The notes: generated by a model from the sequence alone, not told the origin. A stretch of 64,000 nt of DNA from Prauserella aidingensis (GCF_024171865.1 NZ_JAMTCN010000001.1:1-64000), one strand, 5' to 3'. Positions 54,313 to 63,384 are shown, counted from the stretch's first letter. Numbers and translations: made by a program.

Positions 54313-55632
54313 TCAGGCGCTGCGGAAGAACCGGTCGAGCACGCGGGTGCCGAACTTGAGCGCGTCCACGGGCACGCGCTCGTCGACGCCGTGGAACAGC
54401 GCCGAGAAGTCCAGGTCGGCGGGCAGCTGCAGGGGAGCGAACCCGAAGTTCCGGATCCCGAGCCGCTGGAACGCCTTGGCGTCGGTGCCCGCCGACAGCA
54501 TGTACGGCAGGGTGCGCGAACCGGGGTCCTCGGCGGTGACGGCGGCGCTCATGGCGTCGACGAGCGCACCGTCGAACGTCGTCTCGACGGGCGGCAACTC
54601 CATCCACTCGCGCTCGACGTCGGGGCCGAGCAGCTCGTCGAGCTCCCGGTCGAAGGCCTCCAGCCTGCCGGGCAGGATGCGGCAGTCGACGGATGCCTCG
54701 GCGACCGACGGGATCACGTTGGCCTTGTAACCGGCCGTGAGCATCGTCGGGTTGGCCGTGTCACGCAGCGTCGCGCCGATCATGCGGGAGATGTTGCCGA
54801 GCTTGGCGACGCTGCCCTCGAGATCGTCCTCCGGGAACTCCCAGCCGGTGATCTCGGTGACCCCGTCCAGGAACTCCCGCACCGAGTCGGACACGACCAG
54901 CGGGAAGCGGTGGTTGCCGAGCTTCGCGACGGCCTCGGACAGTTTCGTGACGGCGTTGTCGCGGTGGATCATCGACCCGTGACCCGCCGTGCCGCGCACG
55001 CGCAGGGTCATCCAGCGGATGCCCCGCTGGGCCGTCTCCACCAGGTAGGCCCGGACGTCGTCCTTCAGCGTGATGGAGAACCCGCCGACCTCGCTGATCG
55101 CCTCGGTGGCGCCCTCGAAGAGTTCGGGCCGGTTCGACACCAACCACTGCGCGCCGTACTTGCCGCCGGCCTCCTCGTCGGCGAGGAAGGCGAAGATCAT
55201 GTCGCGGGGCGGCACGATGCCCTCACGCTTGTAGTGCCGTGCCAGGGCGAGCGTCATGCCCACCATGTCCTTCATGTCGACCGCACCGCGGCCCCAGACG
55301 TAGCCGTCCTGCACCGCGCCGGAGAACGGGTGCACGGACCACTCGGCGGGGTCGGCGGGCACGACGTCCAGGTGGCCGTGCACGAGCAGCGCGCCCCGGG
55401 AGGGGTCGGCGCCGGGCAGGCGCGCGACGACGTTGTGCCGATTCGTGCCGCCCGACTCGACGTAGCTGATCTCATAGCCGACCTCGGTGAGCTTCTCGGC
55501 GACGTACTCGGCCGCCGCGCGTTCGCCGACGACCGTGTCCGGGTCGCCCGTGTTGGTGGTGTCGATGCGGATGAGCTCGCTGGTGAGAGTCACGGCCTCG
55601 TCGGCGGCCGCCTCGATGGGGTTCTCGGTCAC
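54313..55632 (-). CDS. M20 family metallopeptidase
   Basis: 439 residues. Metal sites are intact: HGHLDVVPAD, WGRGAVDMKD and the catalytic pair in ADEEAGG; later HGSMIHRDNAV and ADVNV-like ASVDCRILPG mark the dimerisation domain, and FHGVDERVP carries the last His/Glu region. It is an ArgE/DapE/CPG2-type amidohydrolase (peptide or N-acyl amino acid substrate). GTG start with GGAAGG four bases upstream. Confidence 0.9.
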   Translation of the reverse strand: MTENPIEAAADEAVTLTSELIRIDTTNTGDPDTVVGERAAAEYVAEKLTEVGYEISYVESGGTNRHNVVARLPGADPSRGALLVHGHLDVVPADPAEWSVHPFSGAVQDGYVWGRGAVDMKDMVGMTLALARHYKREGIVPPRDMIFAFLADEEAGGKYGAQWLVSNRPELFEGATEAISEVGGFSITLKDDVRAYLVETAQRGIRWMTLRVRGTAGHGSMIHRDNAVTKLSEAVAKLGNHRFPLVVSDSVREFLDGVTEITGWEFPEDDLEGSVAKLGNISRMIGATLRDTANPTMLTAGYKANVIPSVAEASVDCRILPGRLEAFDRELDELLGPDVEREWMELPPVETTFDGALVDAMSAAVTAEDPGSRTLPYMLSAGTDAKAFQRLGIRNFGFAPLQLPADLDFSALFHGVDERVPVDALKFGTRVLDRFFRSA

Positions 55633-55741
55633 GGGCCCTTCCTATCACTGAGGCCGTTGGTGCAGGTGAGACACATGGGGTCGGGAAGGCGGACCCCCTG
55701 TGCACGAGGGTCGCCGTGTCCGCTACTCTATTCGCCAGCAA

Positions 55742-55825
55742 GTCCGAGTGGCGGAATGGCAGACGCGCTAGCTTGAGGTGCTAGTGCCCGTAAAGGGCGT
55801 GGGGGTTCAAGTCCCCCCTCGGACA
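55742..55825 (+). tRNA. tRNA-Leu (anticodon GAG), copy 1
   Basis: 84 nt. Acceptor GTCCGAG/CTCGGAC, anticodon loop TTGAGGT with GAG, class II variable arm GTGCCCGTAAAGGGCGT, A discriminator, no encoded CCA. A TACTCT hexamer in TCCGCTACTCT precedes it. Confidence 0.95.
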
Positions 55826-55886
55826 CAGTGCGAGAAGCGACGTGAGAGCCGCACCGCGCGAGCGATGCGATCCTCCTGACATCGGG

Positions 55887-55919
55887 AACGGGCCGGACCT
55901 GAGGGTTCGGCCCGTTTTT
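55887..55919 (+). terminator. Intrinsic terminator of tRNA-Leu copy 1
   Basis: 13-pair stem with one G-U pair (55887-55899 with 55904-55916), TGAG loop and a T-run at 55915-55919, about 60 bases after the tRNA. Confidence 0.85.
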
Positions 55920-55945
55920 CGTGTTCGGTGGGTATATGGGTGGTC

Positions 55946-55999
55946 GGGGCTCGCGGGGCTCGCGGGGCTCGCGGGGCTCGCGGGGCTCGCGGGGCTCGT
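55946..55999 (+). repeat. Six 9-base tandem repeats
   Basis: Unit ggggctcgc, five exact copies and one ending in T. It lies between the two tRNA-Leu genes in non-coding DNA. A reading frame through it gives only simple repeats. Confidence 0.92.
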
Positions 56000-56587
56000 G
56001 GGACTACTGAGACTCCTGGTGTATGCGTGACCGATGTGACGGCCCCGGGCGGCGTGGCGTCGACAGGCCTGGGCGGAAGGCCGCGCGGCCACGGCGATGC
56101 AGGGAAAGGCGGCGCAATTCGCGGACATCGGCTCTGCAGTCGGTGGCACACGAGTTCTGCTGACGGGACATCGCGTTCGGGGAATACGATTCGTCGATCG
56201 AGACCGTTCGTTCTCGTGCCGGTCCCCGGATTCGCGCCGAGATGCTCGGCTCCGATGTGGAAGGTCGGCCTGCGGGCGCCGTGCGACGCCGTCACCGCAG
56301 GCGGACGCCCACCGGCCGCGGCGTCGATTCTGCGGGTTCCGGTGCCGCGTCGAGGTCGAGGTGGGCAGACCCGTGGCAGCGGTCGCGGCCTGCCGGGTGC
56401 GTCGCCGCTCGGGCAGTGCCTGCGACGGCGTCCCGCGGGTCGTCGGCAGCGGGGTGACGGTGCAGGGTGGCGGTGCGGGGTGCCGGTGCGGAACACGCGG
56501 TGTGCCCGGCGATCGCGCGGCTCGGCGCGATCGCCGTCCCCCTGCGCGTGCGGAGCGCGATGCGTCCGCTACTCTGTCCGTCGGCAA
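56000..56587. other. Non-coding stretch between tRNA-Leu copies
   Basis: About 590 bases with no recognisable protein on either strand; open frames are Arg/Pro/Ala-rich composition artefacts. The end holds the promoter of tRNA copy 2 (TACTCT hexamer near 56571). Confidence 0.55.
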
Positions 56588-56671
56588 GTCCGAGTGGCGG
56601 AATGGCAGACGCGCTAGCTTGAGGTGCTAGTGCCCGTAACGGGCGTGGGGGTTCAAGTCCCCCCTCGGACA
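56588..56671 (+). tRNA. tRNA-Leu (anticodon GAG), copy 2
   Basis: 84 nt, identical to copy 1 except one base in the variable arm (AACGGG instead of AAAGGG, which makes the arm a better stem). Same TCCGCTACTCT promoter element upstream. Confidence 0.95.
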
Positions 56672-56678
56672 CGATCGA

Positions 56679-56715
56679 GCAACCCATCCGGGGTTTCCGG
56701 ATGGGTTGCTTTTTT
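56679..56715 (+). terminator. Intrinsic terminator of tRNA-Leu copy 2
   Basis: Perfect 13-base stem GCAACCCATCCGG (56679-56691) with CCGGATGGGTTGC (56697-56709), 5-base loop, followed by six T (56710-56715). Confidence 0.93.
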
Positions 56716-56880
56716 GCCGTGCCGAGGAGTTTCGGGGCCGGCGGCCACGTCCCGCGTGCGCGCGGTGGCGGCGGCCTCGTCCGAATCGGGCGGTCACCGT
56801 TTTGTCCGTGCGAGTCACGCGGAATAGACTTCGTCCGATACGAGCGCACCACGCTCCACGGTCGAGACCGAGGAGGACCG

Positions 56881-58428
56881 ATGACCGACAACGCCGGCTC
56901 GGGGCCGGGCACACAGACCGAGGAAACCCGGCGTGGTGGGTTCACCAGCCGGCGGGTCTTCATCCTCGCCGCCATCGGGTCCGCGGTCGGGCTCGGCAAC
57001 ATCTGGCGCTTCCCGTACGTCGCCTACGAGAACGGCGGGGGCGCGTTCATCCTGCCGTATCTCGTCGCACTGCTGACCGCGGGAATCCCGTTCCTGCTGC
57101 TCGACTACGGACTGGGCCACCGGTTCCGCGGGTCCGCACCGCTGTCGTTCGCCCGTGCCCGCAGGGGTATCGAGGCGCTGGGCTGGTGGCAGGTTCTGCT
57201 CTGCTTCTGCATCGCCGTCTACTACGCGGCCGTGCTCGCCTGGGCCGTGCGGTACACGTTCTTCTCGGTGAACGAGGCCTGGGGCGACGATCCGGAGACG
57301 TTCTTCTTCGACGACTTCCTCGGCGCGGGCGATCCGGGCGTGACCATGGAGTTCGCGCCCGGCGTGCTGGTGCCGCTGCTCGTGGTCTGGGGCGCGCTGA
57401 TCGTGATCATGGCCCTGGGGGTGCAGCGGGGCATCGGCTCCGTGGCGATGGTCTTCATCCCGATCCTGGTGCTGGCGTTCCTCGCCCTCGTCGTGCAGGC
57501 GCTGCTGCTGCCGGGGTCCGGCGGCGGGCTGAACGCGCTGTTCACCCCGGACTGGGCGGCTCTGGCCGAGCCCGGTGTCTGGGGAGCCGCCTTCGGGCAG
57601 ATCTTTTTCTCGCTGTCGATCGGGTTCGGCGTCATGATCACCTACGCGTCGTACGTCCGGCGCAAGACCGACATGACCGGGTCCGCGATGGTGGTCGGCT
57701 TCTCCAACTCCGGCTTCGAACTGCTCGCCGGTATCGGCGTGTTCGCCGCGCTCGGATTCATGGCGCAGGCGTCCGGAGTGGCCGTCGGCGAGGTCGCCTC
57801 CGACGGCATCGGACTGGCGTTCGTCGCGTTCCCCGCCATCATCAGTGAGGCACCGGGCGGGGCGGTGCTCGGTGTGCTGTTCTTCGGCTCGCTCGTGGTC
57901 GCCGGGCTGACGTCGCTCATCAGCGTGCTCGAGGTCGTGATCTCGGGTGTGCGGGACAAGTTCGAACTGTCCCGCCTGACGGCGACCCTGTCCGTGGTGA
58001 TCCCCACCGCGCTGGTGAGTCTGGTGCTGTTCTCCACCACCAGCGGGGTGTACGTGCTGGACATCGTGGACCACTTCGTCAACCAGTTCGGCATCCTGCT
58101 GGTCGCGGTGGTGAGCATGCTCGTGCTCGCGTGGGGTGTCCGGCTGCTGCCGGAGCTGATCCGGCAGCTCAACCACCACGGTTCGATCTCGGTCGGCCGG
58201 GCGTGGAAGCTACTTGTCAGCGTGGTGGCGCCGCTGGCGCTGGTGTACGTGCTGGTCCGGCAGTTCATCACCGATATCGGCACGCCGTACGAGGACTACC
58301 CGGCGTGGATGCTGGCCACCTTCGGCTGGGGCGTCGTCGTCGGCGTGATCGTCGTGGCGGCCCTGGCTTCGCTGGCGCCGTGGAAGCCGGAGACCCGACT
58401 GGACCTGACCGAGGAGGAGGTGCGCTGA
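56881..58428 (+). CDS. Sodium-dependent NSS-family amino-acid transporter, MetP-like
   Basis: 515 residues, about 12 membrane segments. NSS hallmarks: AIGSAVGLGNIWRFPYVAYE and NGGGAFILPYL in helix 1-2 and the later FFSLSIGFGVMITYASY. A 37-residue gene follows with a one-base overlap and resembles MetS, the small subunit of the Corynebacterium MetPS methionine/alanine importer, so methionine or alanine uptake is the best guess. ATG 56881 has GAGGAGG upstream. Confidence 0.9.
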   Translation: MTDNAGSGPGTQTEETRRGGFTSRRVFILAAIGSAVGLGNIWRFPYVAYENGGGAFILPYLVALLTAGIPFLLLDYGLGHRFRGSAPLSFARARRGIEALGWWQVLLCFCIAVYYAAVLAWAVRYTFFSVNEAWGDDPETFFFDDFLGAGDPGVTMEFAPGVLVPLLVVWGALIVIMALGVQRGIGSVAMVFIPILVLAFLALVVQALLLPGSGGGLNALFTPDWAALAEPGVWGAAFGQIFFSLSIGFGVMITYASYVRRKTDMTGSAMVVGFSNSGFELLAGIGVFAALGFMAQASGVAVGEVASDGIGLAFVAFPAIISEAPGGAVLGVLFFGSLVVAGLTSLISVLEVVISGVRDKFELSRLTATLSVVIPTALVSLVLFSTTSGVYVLDIVDHFVNQFGILLVAVVSMLVLAWGVRLLPELIRQLNHHGSISVGRAWKLLVSVVAPLALVYVLVRQFITDIGTPYEDYPAWMLATFGWGVVVGVIVVAALASLAPWKPETRLDLTEEEVR

Positions 58429-58541
58429 TGGGCGTCTCGGCTGTCGTGATGATGGTGGTCGCGATCGCGGTGATCTGGGGTGGCCTCGCGCTGGCGATCG
58501 TCAACCTGGTCCGGCGCAGCCCGGAGAACGGCGAGGACTAG
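58428..58541 (+). CDS. MetS-like small subunit of NSS transporter
   Basis: 37 residues: one membrane helix (VVMMVVAIAVIWGGLALAIV) and a short polar tail NLVRRSPENGED. Size, topology and position match the methionine/alanine importer small subunit family. ATG overlaps the transporter's stop (TGATG); GAGGAGGAGG lies upstream inside the transporter gene. Confidence 0.88.
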   Translation: MGVSAVVMMVVAIAVIWGGLALAIVNLVRRSPENGED

Positions 58542-58618
58542 GCCACCGCCGGTTCGGGCCCGGCCGCGCGGCGCGCGCCGCCGTGCCAGCGGTCGGGTGC
58601 GCGCGCCCTGAGCACGAG

Positions 58619-58662
58619 CGTCGAGCCCGCCCGGAAAGCGTCCTCTCCGGGCGGGCTCGACG
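58619..58662. terminator. Bidirectional terminator
   Basis: Perfect 17-base stem (58619-58635 with 58646-58662) with 10-base loop between the convergent metS-like and eutH genes. Confidence 0.8.
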
Positions 58663-58716
58663 GGTCCCGGACGCCGTCGGGCGGTCACCCGCGCTGCGGC
58701 GTCGTGGCGTTCCGGG

Positions 58717-59955
58717 TCACTTCGTGGCCGGTGCGGTGTCCTCCTCGGGGTTCTCCTCTTGTTCCTCGGCGGCGAGCGCCGCCACGGCCGGCTTGGTGAT
58801 CAGCACGGCCAGGGCGATCGCGAGCACGCCGCCGACCAGCTTGCCGATCAACAGGGGCAGGATGAGGTTCGGCTGGAAGTTCGCCGTGAAGGCGAGGTGA
58901 TCGCCCACGAGGAACGCCGCGCAGACGGCGAACGCGATGCACAGCACCTTGTCCTTGGGCGGCATGTCGCGGATCAGCCGGAACAGTGCCAGCACGTTCG
59001 CGACCGCGGCCAGCAGGCCTGCCGTGCCCTCGGAACTCATGCCGACCCGGCGCCCCAGCGCGCCCAACGGCCGGGCGAGGCCCTTGCGCAGCACGTACAC
59101 CATCGGGAAGGCACCGGCGAGCATGATGCCGATGTTGCCCGCCACCTCCAGTGCGCGGTACTGGTCCTCGGAGTCGGCGATGATCGGGTCGAACCCGAAA
59201 CCGCCGAACACGGCGGAGAACACACCCGTGAAGTGCTCGATGATGCTGACCGCCAGCACGAGCTTCAGGGCCGCGTCGAGGATCCGTCCGAACCAGATGA
59301 ACAGGCGGATCATGAACTTCGGTGCGAACCACAGCGCGCCGGCGAGCACGACGACGAACACCGCGAGCGGCAGCAGGTTCAGCAGGATCGAACCGGTGTC
59401 CAAACCCGACAGCGCGGTGTCGGATGCGCTGTCGGCGGACACCTCACCGCGTACCGTGGTCGACGACGCCGCCAGGATCGTCGTGGTGACGAGCACGCCG
59501 ATCGGGATCGCGAGCACACCGGACATCACGCCGAGCGCCATGTACCGGTGGTCCCGCTTGTGCAACATGGCCAGGCCGACCGGGATGGTGAAGATGATCG
59601 TCGCGCCTGCCATGTAACCGACGACGGTGGCCATGATCCAACCACCGGTGCTGGCCGCGGTCTCCTGCGCCAACTGGTAGCCGCCCATGTCGACGGCGAT
59701 CAGGCTCGTCGCGGCGATCGCGGGATCGGCGCCGATCGCGTCGAACAGCGGCCCGGCGACGGACTCGACGAGCGCCGACAGGTAGGGGATGGCCGCCATG
59801 ATCCCGGCGACCGGGATGAAGATGGCGCCGATGGAGTGCAGGCCTTCCTTGAACTCCTTGCCGAGGCCGTGTTCGTCGTCGCGGATCGACGCGACGGCGC
59901 CGATCACGACGAACGCCATCATGATGTAGATGATCAGGTTCCCGAAGGACTCCAC
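58717..59955 (-). CDS. eutH: EutH-family ethanolamine transporter
   Basis: 412 residues, about 11 membrane segments. EutH landmarks: FKEGLHSIGAIFIPVAGIMA, LIAVDMGGYQLAQETA, VGYMAGATIIFTIPVGLAML, and LVGDHLAFTANFQPNLILP near the end. It should import ethanolamine or a similar amino alcohol. GTG start with GGAGGAGG upstream. It follows the flavoenzyme gene by 30 bases. No ethanolamine ammonia-lyase genes are present here. Confidence 0.88.
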   Translation of the reverse strand: MESFGNLIIYIMMAFVVIGAVASIRDDEHGLGKEFKEGLHSIGAIFIPVAGIMAAIPYLSALVESVAGPLFDAIGADPAIAATSLIAVDMGGYQLAQETAASTGGWIMATVVGYMAGATIIFTIPVGLAMLHKRDHRYMALGVMSGVLAIPIGVLVTTTILAASSTTVRGEVSADSASDTALSGLDTGSILLNLLPLAVFVVVLAGALWFAPKFMIRLFIWFGRILDAALKLVLAVSIIEHFTGVFSAVFGGFGFDPIIADSEDQYRALEVAGNIGIMLAGAFPMVYVLRKGLARPLGALGRRVGMSSEGTAGLLAAVANVLALFRLIRDMPPKDKVLCIAFAVCAAFLVGDHLAFTANFQPNLILPLLIGKLVGGVLAIALAVLITKPAVAALAAEEQEENPEEDTAPATK

Positions 59956-59985
59956 GCGTCCTCCTCCTTCCGGTGGGGGACAGGG

Positions 59986-61248
59986 TCAGCGCAGGAGCGG
60001 GCGCAGGTGGTCGTTCAGGAACACGCCGTCCGGGTCGAACTCCCGGCGTACGGCGACGAACGTGTCGAACTCGGGGAACAGCTGCTCCAGCCGGTCCCGG
60101 GTCATGAAGTGGATCTTGCCCCAGTGTGGGCGGGCCTGGTACTGCTGCAGCCGCTGGTCGACGGCGCGCAGGAACGGCCAGTAGTCCGTGCCGGGCGCGC
60201 CGGAGACCGAGATGACCATGGTGTCGCGCTTGTAGTTCGGCGACAGGTACGCGTCGTCGGCGGCGGTCCAGCGCACCTCGATGGGATAGAGCTGATCGGG
60301 GAACTCGTCGAGCATGAGCCTGCGGATCTTGTTGAGTGCCTCCAGTCCGTGCTCGGCGGGCACCATGTACTCCATCTCGTGGAAGGGCTCGTCGTACCCG
60401 CCGGGGTACACCCGGTAGGCGCGGTCGGTGCGGTTGCCCACGTCGTCGGAGACCAGTCCGTCGGGTTCGGTGACCTCGACCTCGTCGTAGATCTTGACGT
60501 AGCAGTGGTTGCGCATCGGCTGGTCGGGAGGCGCGGGCAGCTGGTACAGGTCGACCGAGTGGTCGGCGGGGCACCAGAAGAACGAGAAGTGCCGATGGTT
60601 CGCGATCAGCTCGTCCCAGGACTCCTCGATCTCCTGCCACGGCCGATAGCTGATCTCCTCGGCGATGTAGTACTTGGGGGAGACCTCGAGTTCGACCTCG
60701 AGCATCACGCCGAGCGTGCCGAGTGCGACCTGTGCCGCGCGCAGCTCCCGCATCCGGTCCTCGCCGATCTCGACGACCTCGCCGCGGCCGTCGACCAGGC
60801 GTACCCGGCGCATCGCGGCGGACATGTTCGGCAGTTCGATGCCCGAACCGTGGGTGGCCGTCGCGAGCGCACCGGCGATGACCTGCTTGTCGATGTCACC
60901 CTGGTTGGACAGTGAGAGCCCGTCGTTCCACAGCGGTTCCCCGAGCCTGCCGACCGTCGTGCCGGCCAGCGCGGTGGCTCGCAACCGCTGCGGATCGGTG
61001 CCCGTCACCCCGCTGAGCTGCGTCAGGTCGAGCATGAGGCCGCCGGTCGGCACGATCGGCGTGAACGAGTGGCCGGTTCCGGCGACGCGCACGTTCATGC
61101 CCTGCCGGACCGCGTAGCGGACCGCGTCGACGACTTCGGCTTCCTCCCGGGGCTGGGCGTACATCGACGCGGTGACGGTGTGGTTGCCCGCCCAGTTGGT
61201 CCATACCCGGTCGTAGCTGGTGGGCGCGGACAGCGATGGCTCGGTCAC
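59986..61248 (-). CDS. FAD-linked oxidase, D-arabinono-1,4-lactone/alditol oxidase family
   Basis: 420 residues of the VAO fold. The FAD-binding loop VRVAGTGHSFTPI has His60 where related alditol and gulonolactone oxidases attach FAD covalently; further ATHGSGIELPNMSA and C-terminal RPHWGKIHF fit the ALO domain. It oxidises a polyol, sugar lactone or possibly an amino alcohol, passing electrons to oxygen or a carrier. GTG 61248 follows GGAG at seven bases; ATG 61254 is too close to it. Operon with eutH. Confidence 0.85.
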   Translation of the reverse strand: MTEPSLSAPTSYDRVWTNWAGNHTVTASMYAQPREEAEVVDAVRYAVRQGMNVRVAGTGHSFTPIVPTGGLMLDLTQLSGVTGTDPQRLRATALAGTTVGRLGEPLWNDGLSLSNQGDIDKQVIAGALATATHGSGIELPNMSAAMRRVRLVDGRGEVVEIGEDRMRELRAAQVALGTLGVMLEVELEVSPKYYIAEEISYRPWQEIEESWDELIANHRHFSFFWCPADHSVDLYQLPAPPDQPMRNHCYVKIYDEVEVTEPDGLVSDDVGNRTDRAYRVYPGGYDEPFHEMEYMVPAEHGLEALNKIRRLMLDEFPDQLYPIEVRWTAADDAYLSPNYKRDTMVISVSGAPGTDYWPFLRAVDQRLQQYQARPHWGKIHFMTRDRLEQLFPEFDTFVAVRREFDPDGVFLNDHLRPLLR

Positions 61249-61758
61249 GTGCATGCTCCGATCTTGTGCAGCGGATCTCGGTCGGCGCCGCGGCCCGCCT
61301 CCCGTGCAGGCGGCGCGGGTGTGACAGCGCGGGCCGGCATCGGCACCCGGTGGTCCGGGGCCGATCAGGACGCGTCGACCACGACGTGCCGCGTCCGGGA
61401 GCGGGCGTCGAGCGGGCATCCGGGTGCCCTGCCGAGGCTCCGAGCGCCGGGACCCCGGACGGGTCGGTCGGTCCGGGTGCGGCGGCGGTGGCCCGACGTC
61501 GTCGTCATGGACCTGCTCCCGATAACTCGTCGGGTGCGCACCGGCAGGCGAAGTGTTCGACGCTGAACACGGCCGGCGGCAGCCCGGTGGACGGCGGCGC
61601 AGGAAACATAAAACACTCAAATTTAAATGACAAGTCCGTGTGAAGCCGGGTGTGGCGGCTACGCCGGATCGGTGCCGTACCGTGACAAGCGGGCGACGCG
61701 CCCGCGTCCGCACGTTCGAACCAGCCTGGACCATGTCGTGAGCAGAGGAAACGCAACG
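61249..61758. other. Divergent intergenic region with AT-rich operator-like patch
   Basis: 510 bases between the flavoenzyme and the FadR-type regulator. Most is GC-rich without a gene. At 61605-61632 the composition drops sharply (AAACACTCAAATTTAAATGA) around the perfect palindrome ATTTAAAT (61621-61628), and TGACAAG is repeated at about 61627 and 61684. This patch is the likely control site. Confidence 0.5.
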
Positions 61759-62502
61759 GTGTCGAGTTTTGCTGCGTATCTGCGGTTGGACGCCACCGAA
61801 GGTCCGGGCCTGCCGCAGAACGTGGCGCGGCAACTGGAGACCGCGGTCGCCGTCGGACTGCTCAGCCACGGCGACCGGCTGCCGCCGGAGTCGGAGCTGG
61901 CGGGCGAGCTGGGCATCTCGACCGGCACGCTCCGGCAGGCTCTGGAAACGCTGCGTCAGCGCGGTGTGATCGAGACCCGCCGTGGCCGCGGCGGCGGCAG
62001 CTTCGTGCGGAGCGCCACACAGCCGCCGCCCGAAGCCGTGCTGAACCGGCTTCGCGAGCGCAGTGCCGACTCGCTTCGTGACCTCGGTGACGCCTGCGCA
62101 GCCGTGATCGGTGGCGCCGCACGGCTGGCCGCCCAGCGCGCCGCGGGGGACGACGTGGCACACCTGCGGTCATTGGCCGAACACTTCCGCCGCGCCGAGA
62201 CGGCCGACGAGCGGCGCCGCGCGGACAGCCGTTTCCACATCGAGATCGGTGTGATCGCTCACTCCGCCCGGCTCACGCAGTCGATCGTGCATCTTCACGA
62301 CGAGCTGGCGTCGTTGTTCTGGATGGTCGGCGGGGAGGCCGGCCATCACCCGGTGACGGAGAGCGCACACGCTGCGGTCATCGCAGCCATCGACGGTGCC
62401 GACCCCGACACGGCGCGTGACCTGGTGATGCGCAACGTCGAAGAACGCGTCCAGCACCTCCTCGACCTGCACCTGGACCTGGCGGTGCGCGGTGAACCAT
62501 GA
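61759..62502 (+). CDS. GntR/FadR-family transcriptional regulator
   Basis: 247 residues. N-terminal winged HTH (about 15-85: GDRLPPESELAGELGISTGT, ETLRQRGVIETRRGRGGG) and a C-terminal FCD ligand domain with RFHIEIG and ESAHAAVIAAID supplying the metal-binding His residues. GTG 61759 follows AGAGGA at nine bases. Divergent from the flavoenzyme-eutH operon and followed by the Cache protein; likely controls both. Confidence 0.88.
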   Translation: MSSFAAYLRLDATEGPGLPQNVARQLETAVAVGLLSHGDRLPPESELAGELGISTGTLRQALETLRQRGVIETRRGRGGGSFVRSATQPPPEAVLNRLRERSADSLRDLGDACAAVIGGAARLAAQRAAGDDVAHLRSLAEHFRRAETADERRRADSRFHIEIGVIAHSARLTQSIVHLHDELASLFWMVGGEAGHHPVTESAHAAVIAAIDGADPDTARDLVMRNVEERVQHLLDLHLDLAVRGEP

Positions 62503-62536
62503 TGCCGACAACGCGCAGGCGAGAAGGTGAAGGATC

Positions 62537-63253
62537 GTGACCGACGGAGACCTGACGTCGCTGCGCCGCCCCGCGGAACGCATCAGGCAGCGTGTCGACA
62601 GTGTGCTGACGGACCTCGGTGCCACGGCCGACGACATCGTCCGGACGCTCGCGCCCGCACCGCGCCCGCTGCACCGAGCCGACCTCACGCGAGTGCAACC
62701 CGCCCTGTCGCAGGTCATCGACCGGCATCACGGCTTCGTCCAGGGCGTCGGCCTGGCACTGGACGACGGCCATCTCACCGACGCGCCGCGGTGGATGGAG
62801 TGGTGGCGCAGCGAGGACGGTGAACCCGCCGTGTTCGTCCGTCACAACCTGGATCCCGAGCACAATCACTTCTACGACTACGTCGGCAAGGAGTGGTTCG
62901 CCCTTCCCCGGAGCACGCGGCGGCCGACGGTCACCGGTCCGTTCGTCGACTTCGCGGGAACCAACGAGCACACCATCACCCTGGCCGTTCCGGTGGTCCA
63001 CGACGACGGTTTCGTCGACGTCCTCGGTGCCGACGTCGCGGTCGAAGGCGTGGAGCGGCTGCTGATGGAGTCGCTGCGGTCGCGGTCACCGGACACCGTG
63101 CTGCTCAACGAGCACGAACGCGTCGTGGCCTCCACCAGCGCCCGCTGGTGGAGCGGGACGCTGCTCCGCACCGACGAGCCCGGCGCGGACTGGTCGGAGG
63201 TCGTCGACCTCGGCGGCGACCTGCGCTGGCGCCTGGTCAAAGCCCGCGACTGA
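62537..63253 (+). CDS. Soluble Cache-domain protein
   Basis: 238 residues. N-terminal helix (RRPAERIRQRVDSVLTDLGA), then a Cache-like sensing domain: HHGFVQGVGLALDDGHLTD, APRWMEWWRSEDG, YDYVGKEWFALP, GPFVDFAGTNEHTITLAVPV and VLGADVAVEGVERLL. Unlike most Cache proteins it has neither a signal peptide nor membrane helices nor an output domain. It probably senses or binds a small amine or acid inside the cell, perhaps feeding the adjacent regulator. GTG start with AAGGA upstream. Confidence 0.78.
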   Translation: MTDGDLTSLRRPAERIRQRVDSVLTDLGATADDIVRTLAPAPRPLHRADLTRVQPALSQVIDRHHGFVQGVGLALDDGHLTDAPRWMEWWRSEDGEPAVFVRHNLDPEHNHFYDYVGKEWFALPRSTRRPTVTGPFVDFAGTNEHTITLAVPVVHDDGFVDVLGADVAVEGVERLLMESLRSRSPDTVLLNEHERVVASTSARWWSGTLLRTDEPGADWSEVVDLGGDLRWRLVKARD

Positions 63254-63384
63254 CGTGCGGGCGCAGGCCGGTGCGCCGGAGGGCGTAACTGGTATTCGTT
63301 ATGGTCGCCACGGGTGAGCGCTCGTACCGTCGACACCGGACCGGCCAGTTGGCTGTGGCCTCCATCCTCTAAGGATCGCTGACC

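Noticed and set aside
55946-55999. CRISPR array
   Set aside because: The 9-base units are contiguous with no spacers and no cas genes are present.
55807-56496. A 229-codon minus-strand frame between the tRNA-Leu genes
   Set aside because: Pro/Arg-rich, contains the 9-base repeat as simple repeats and overlaps a terminator; no homology recognised.
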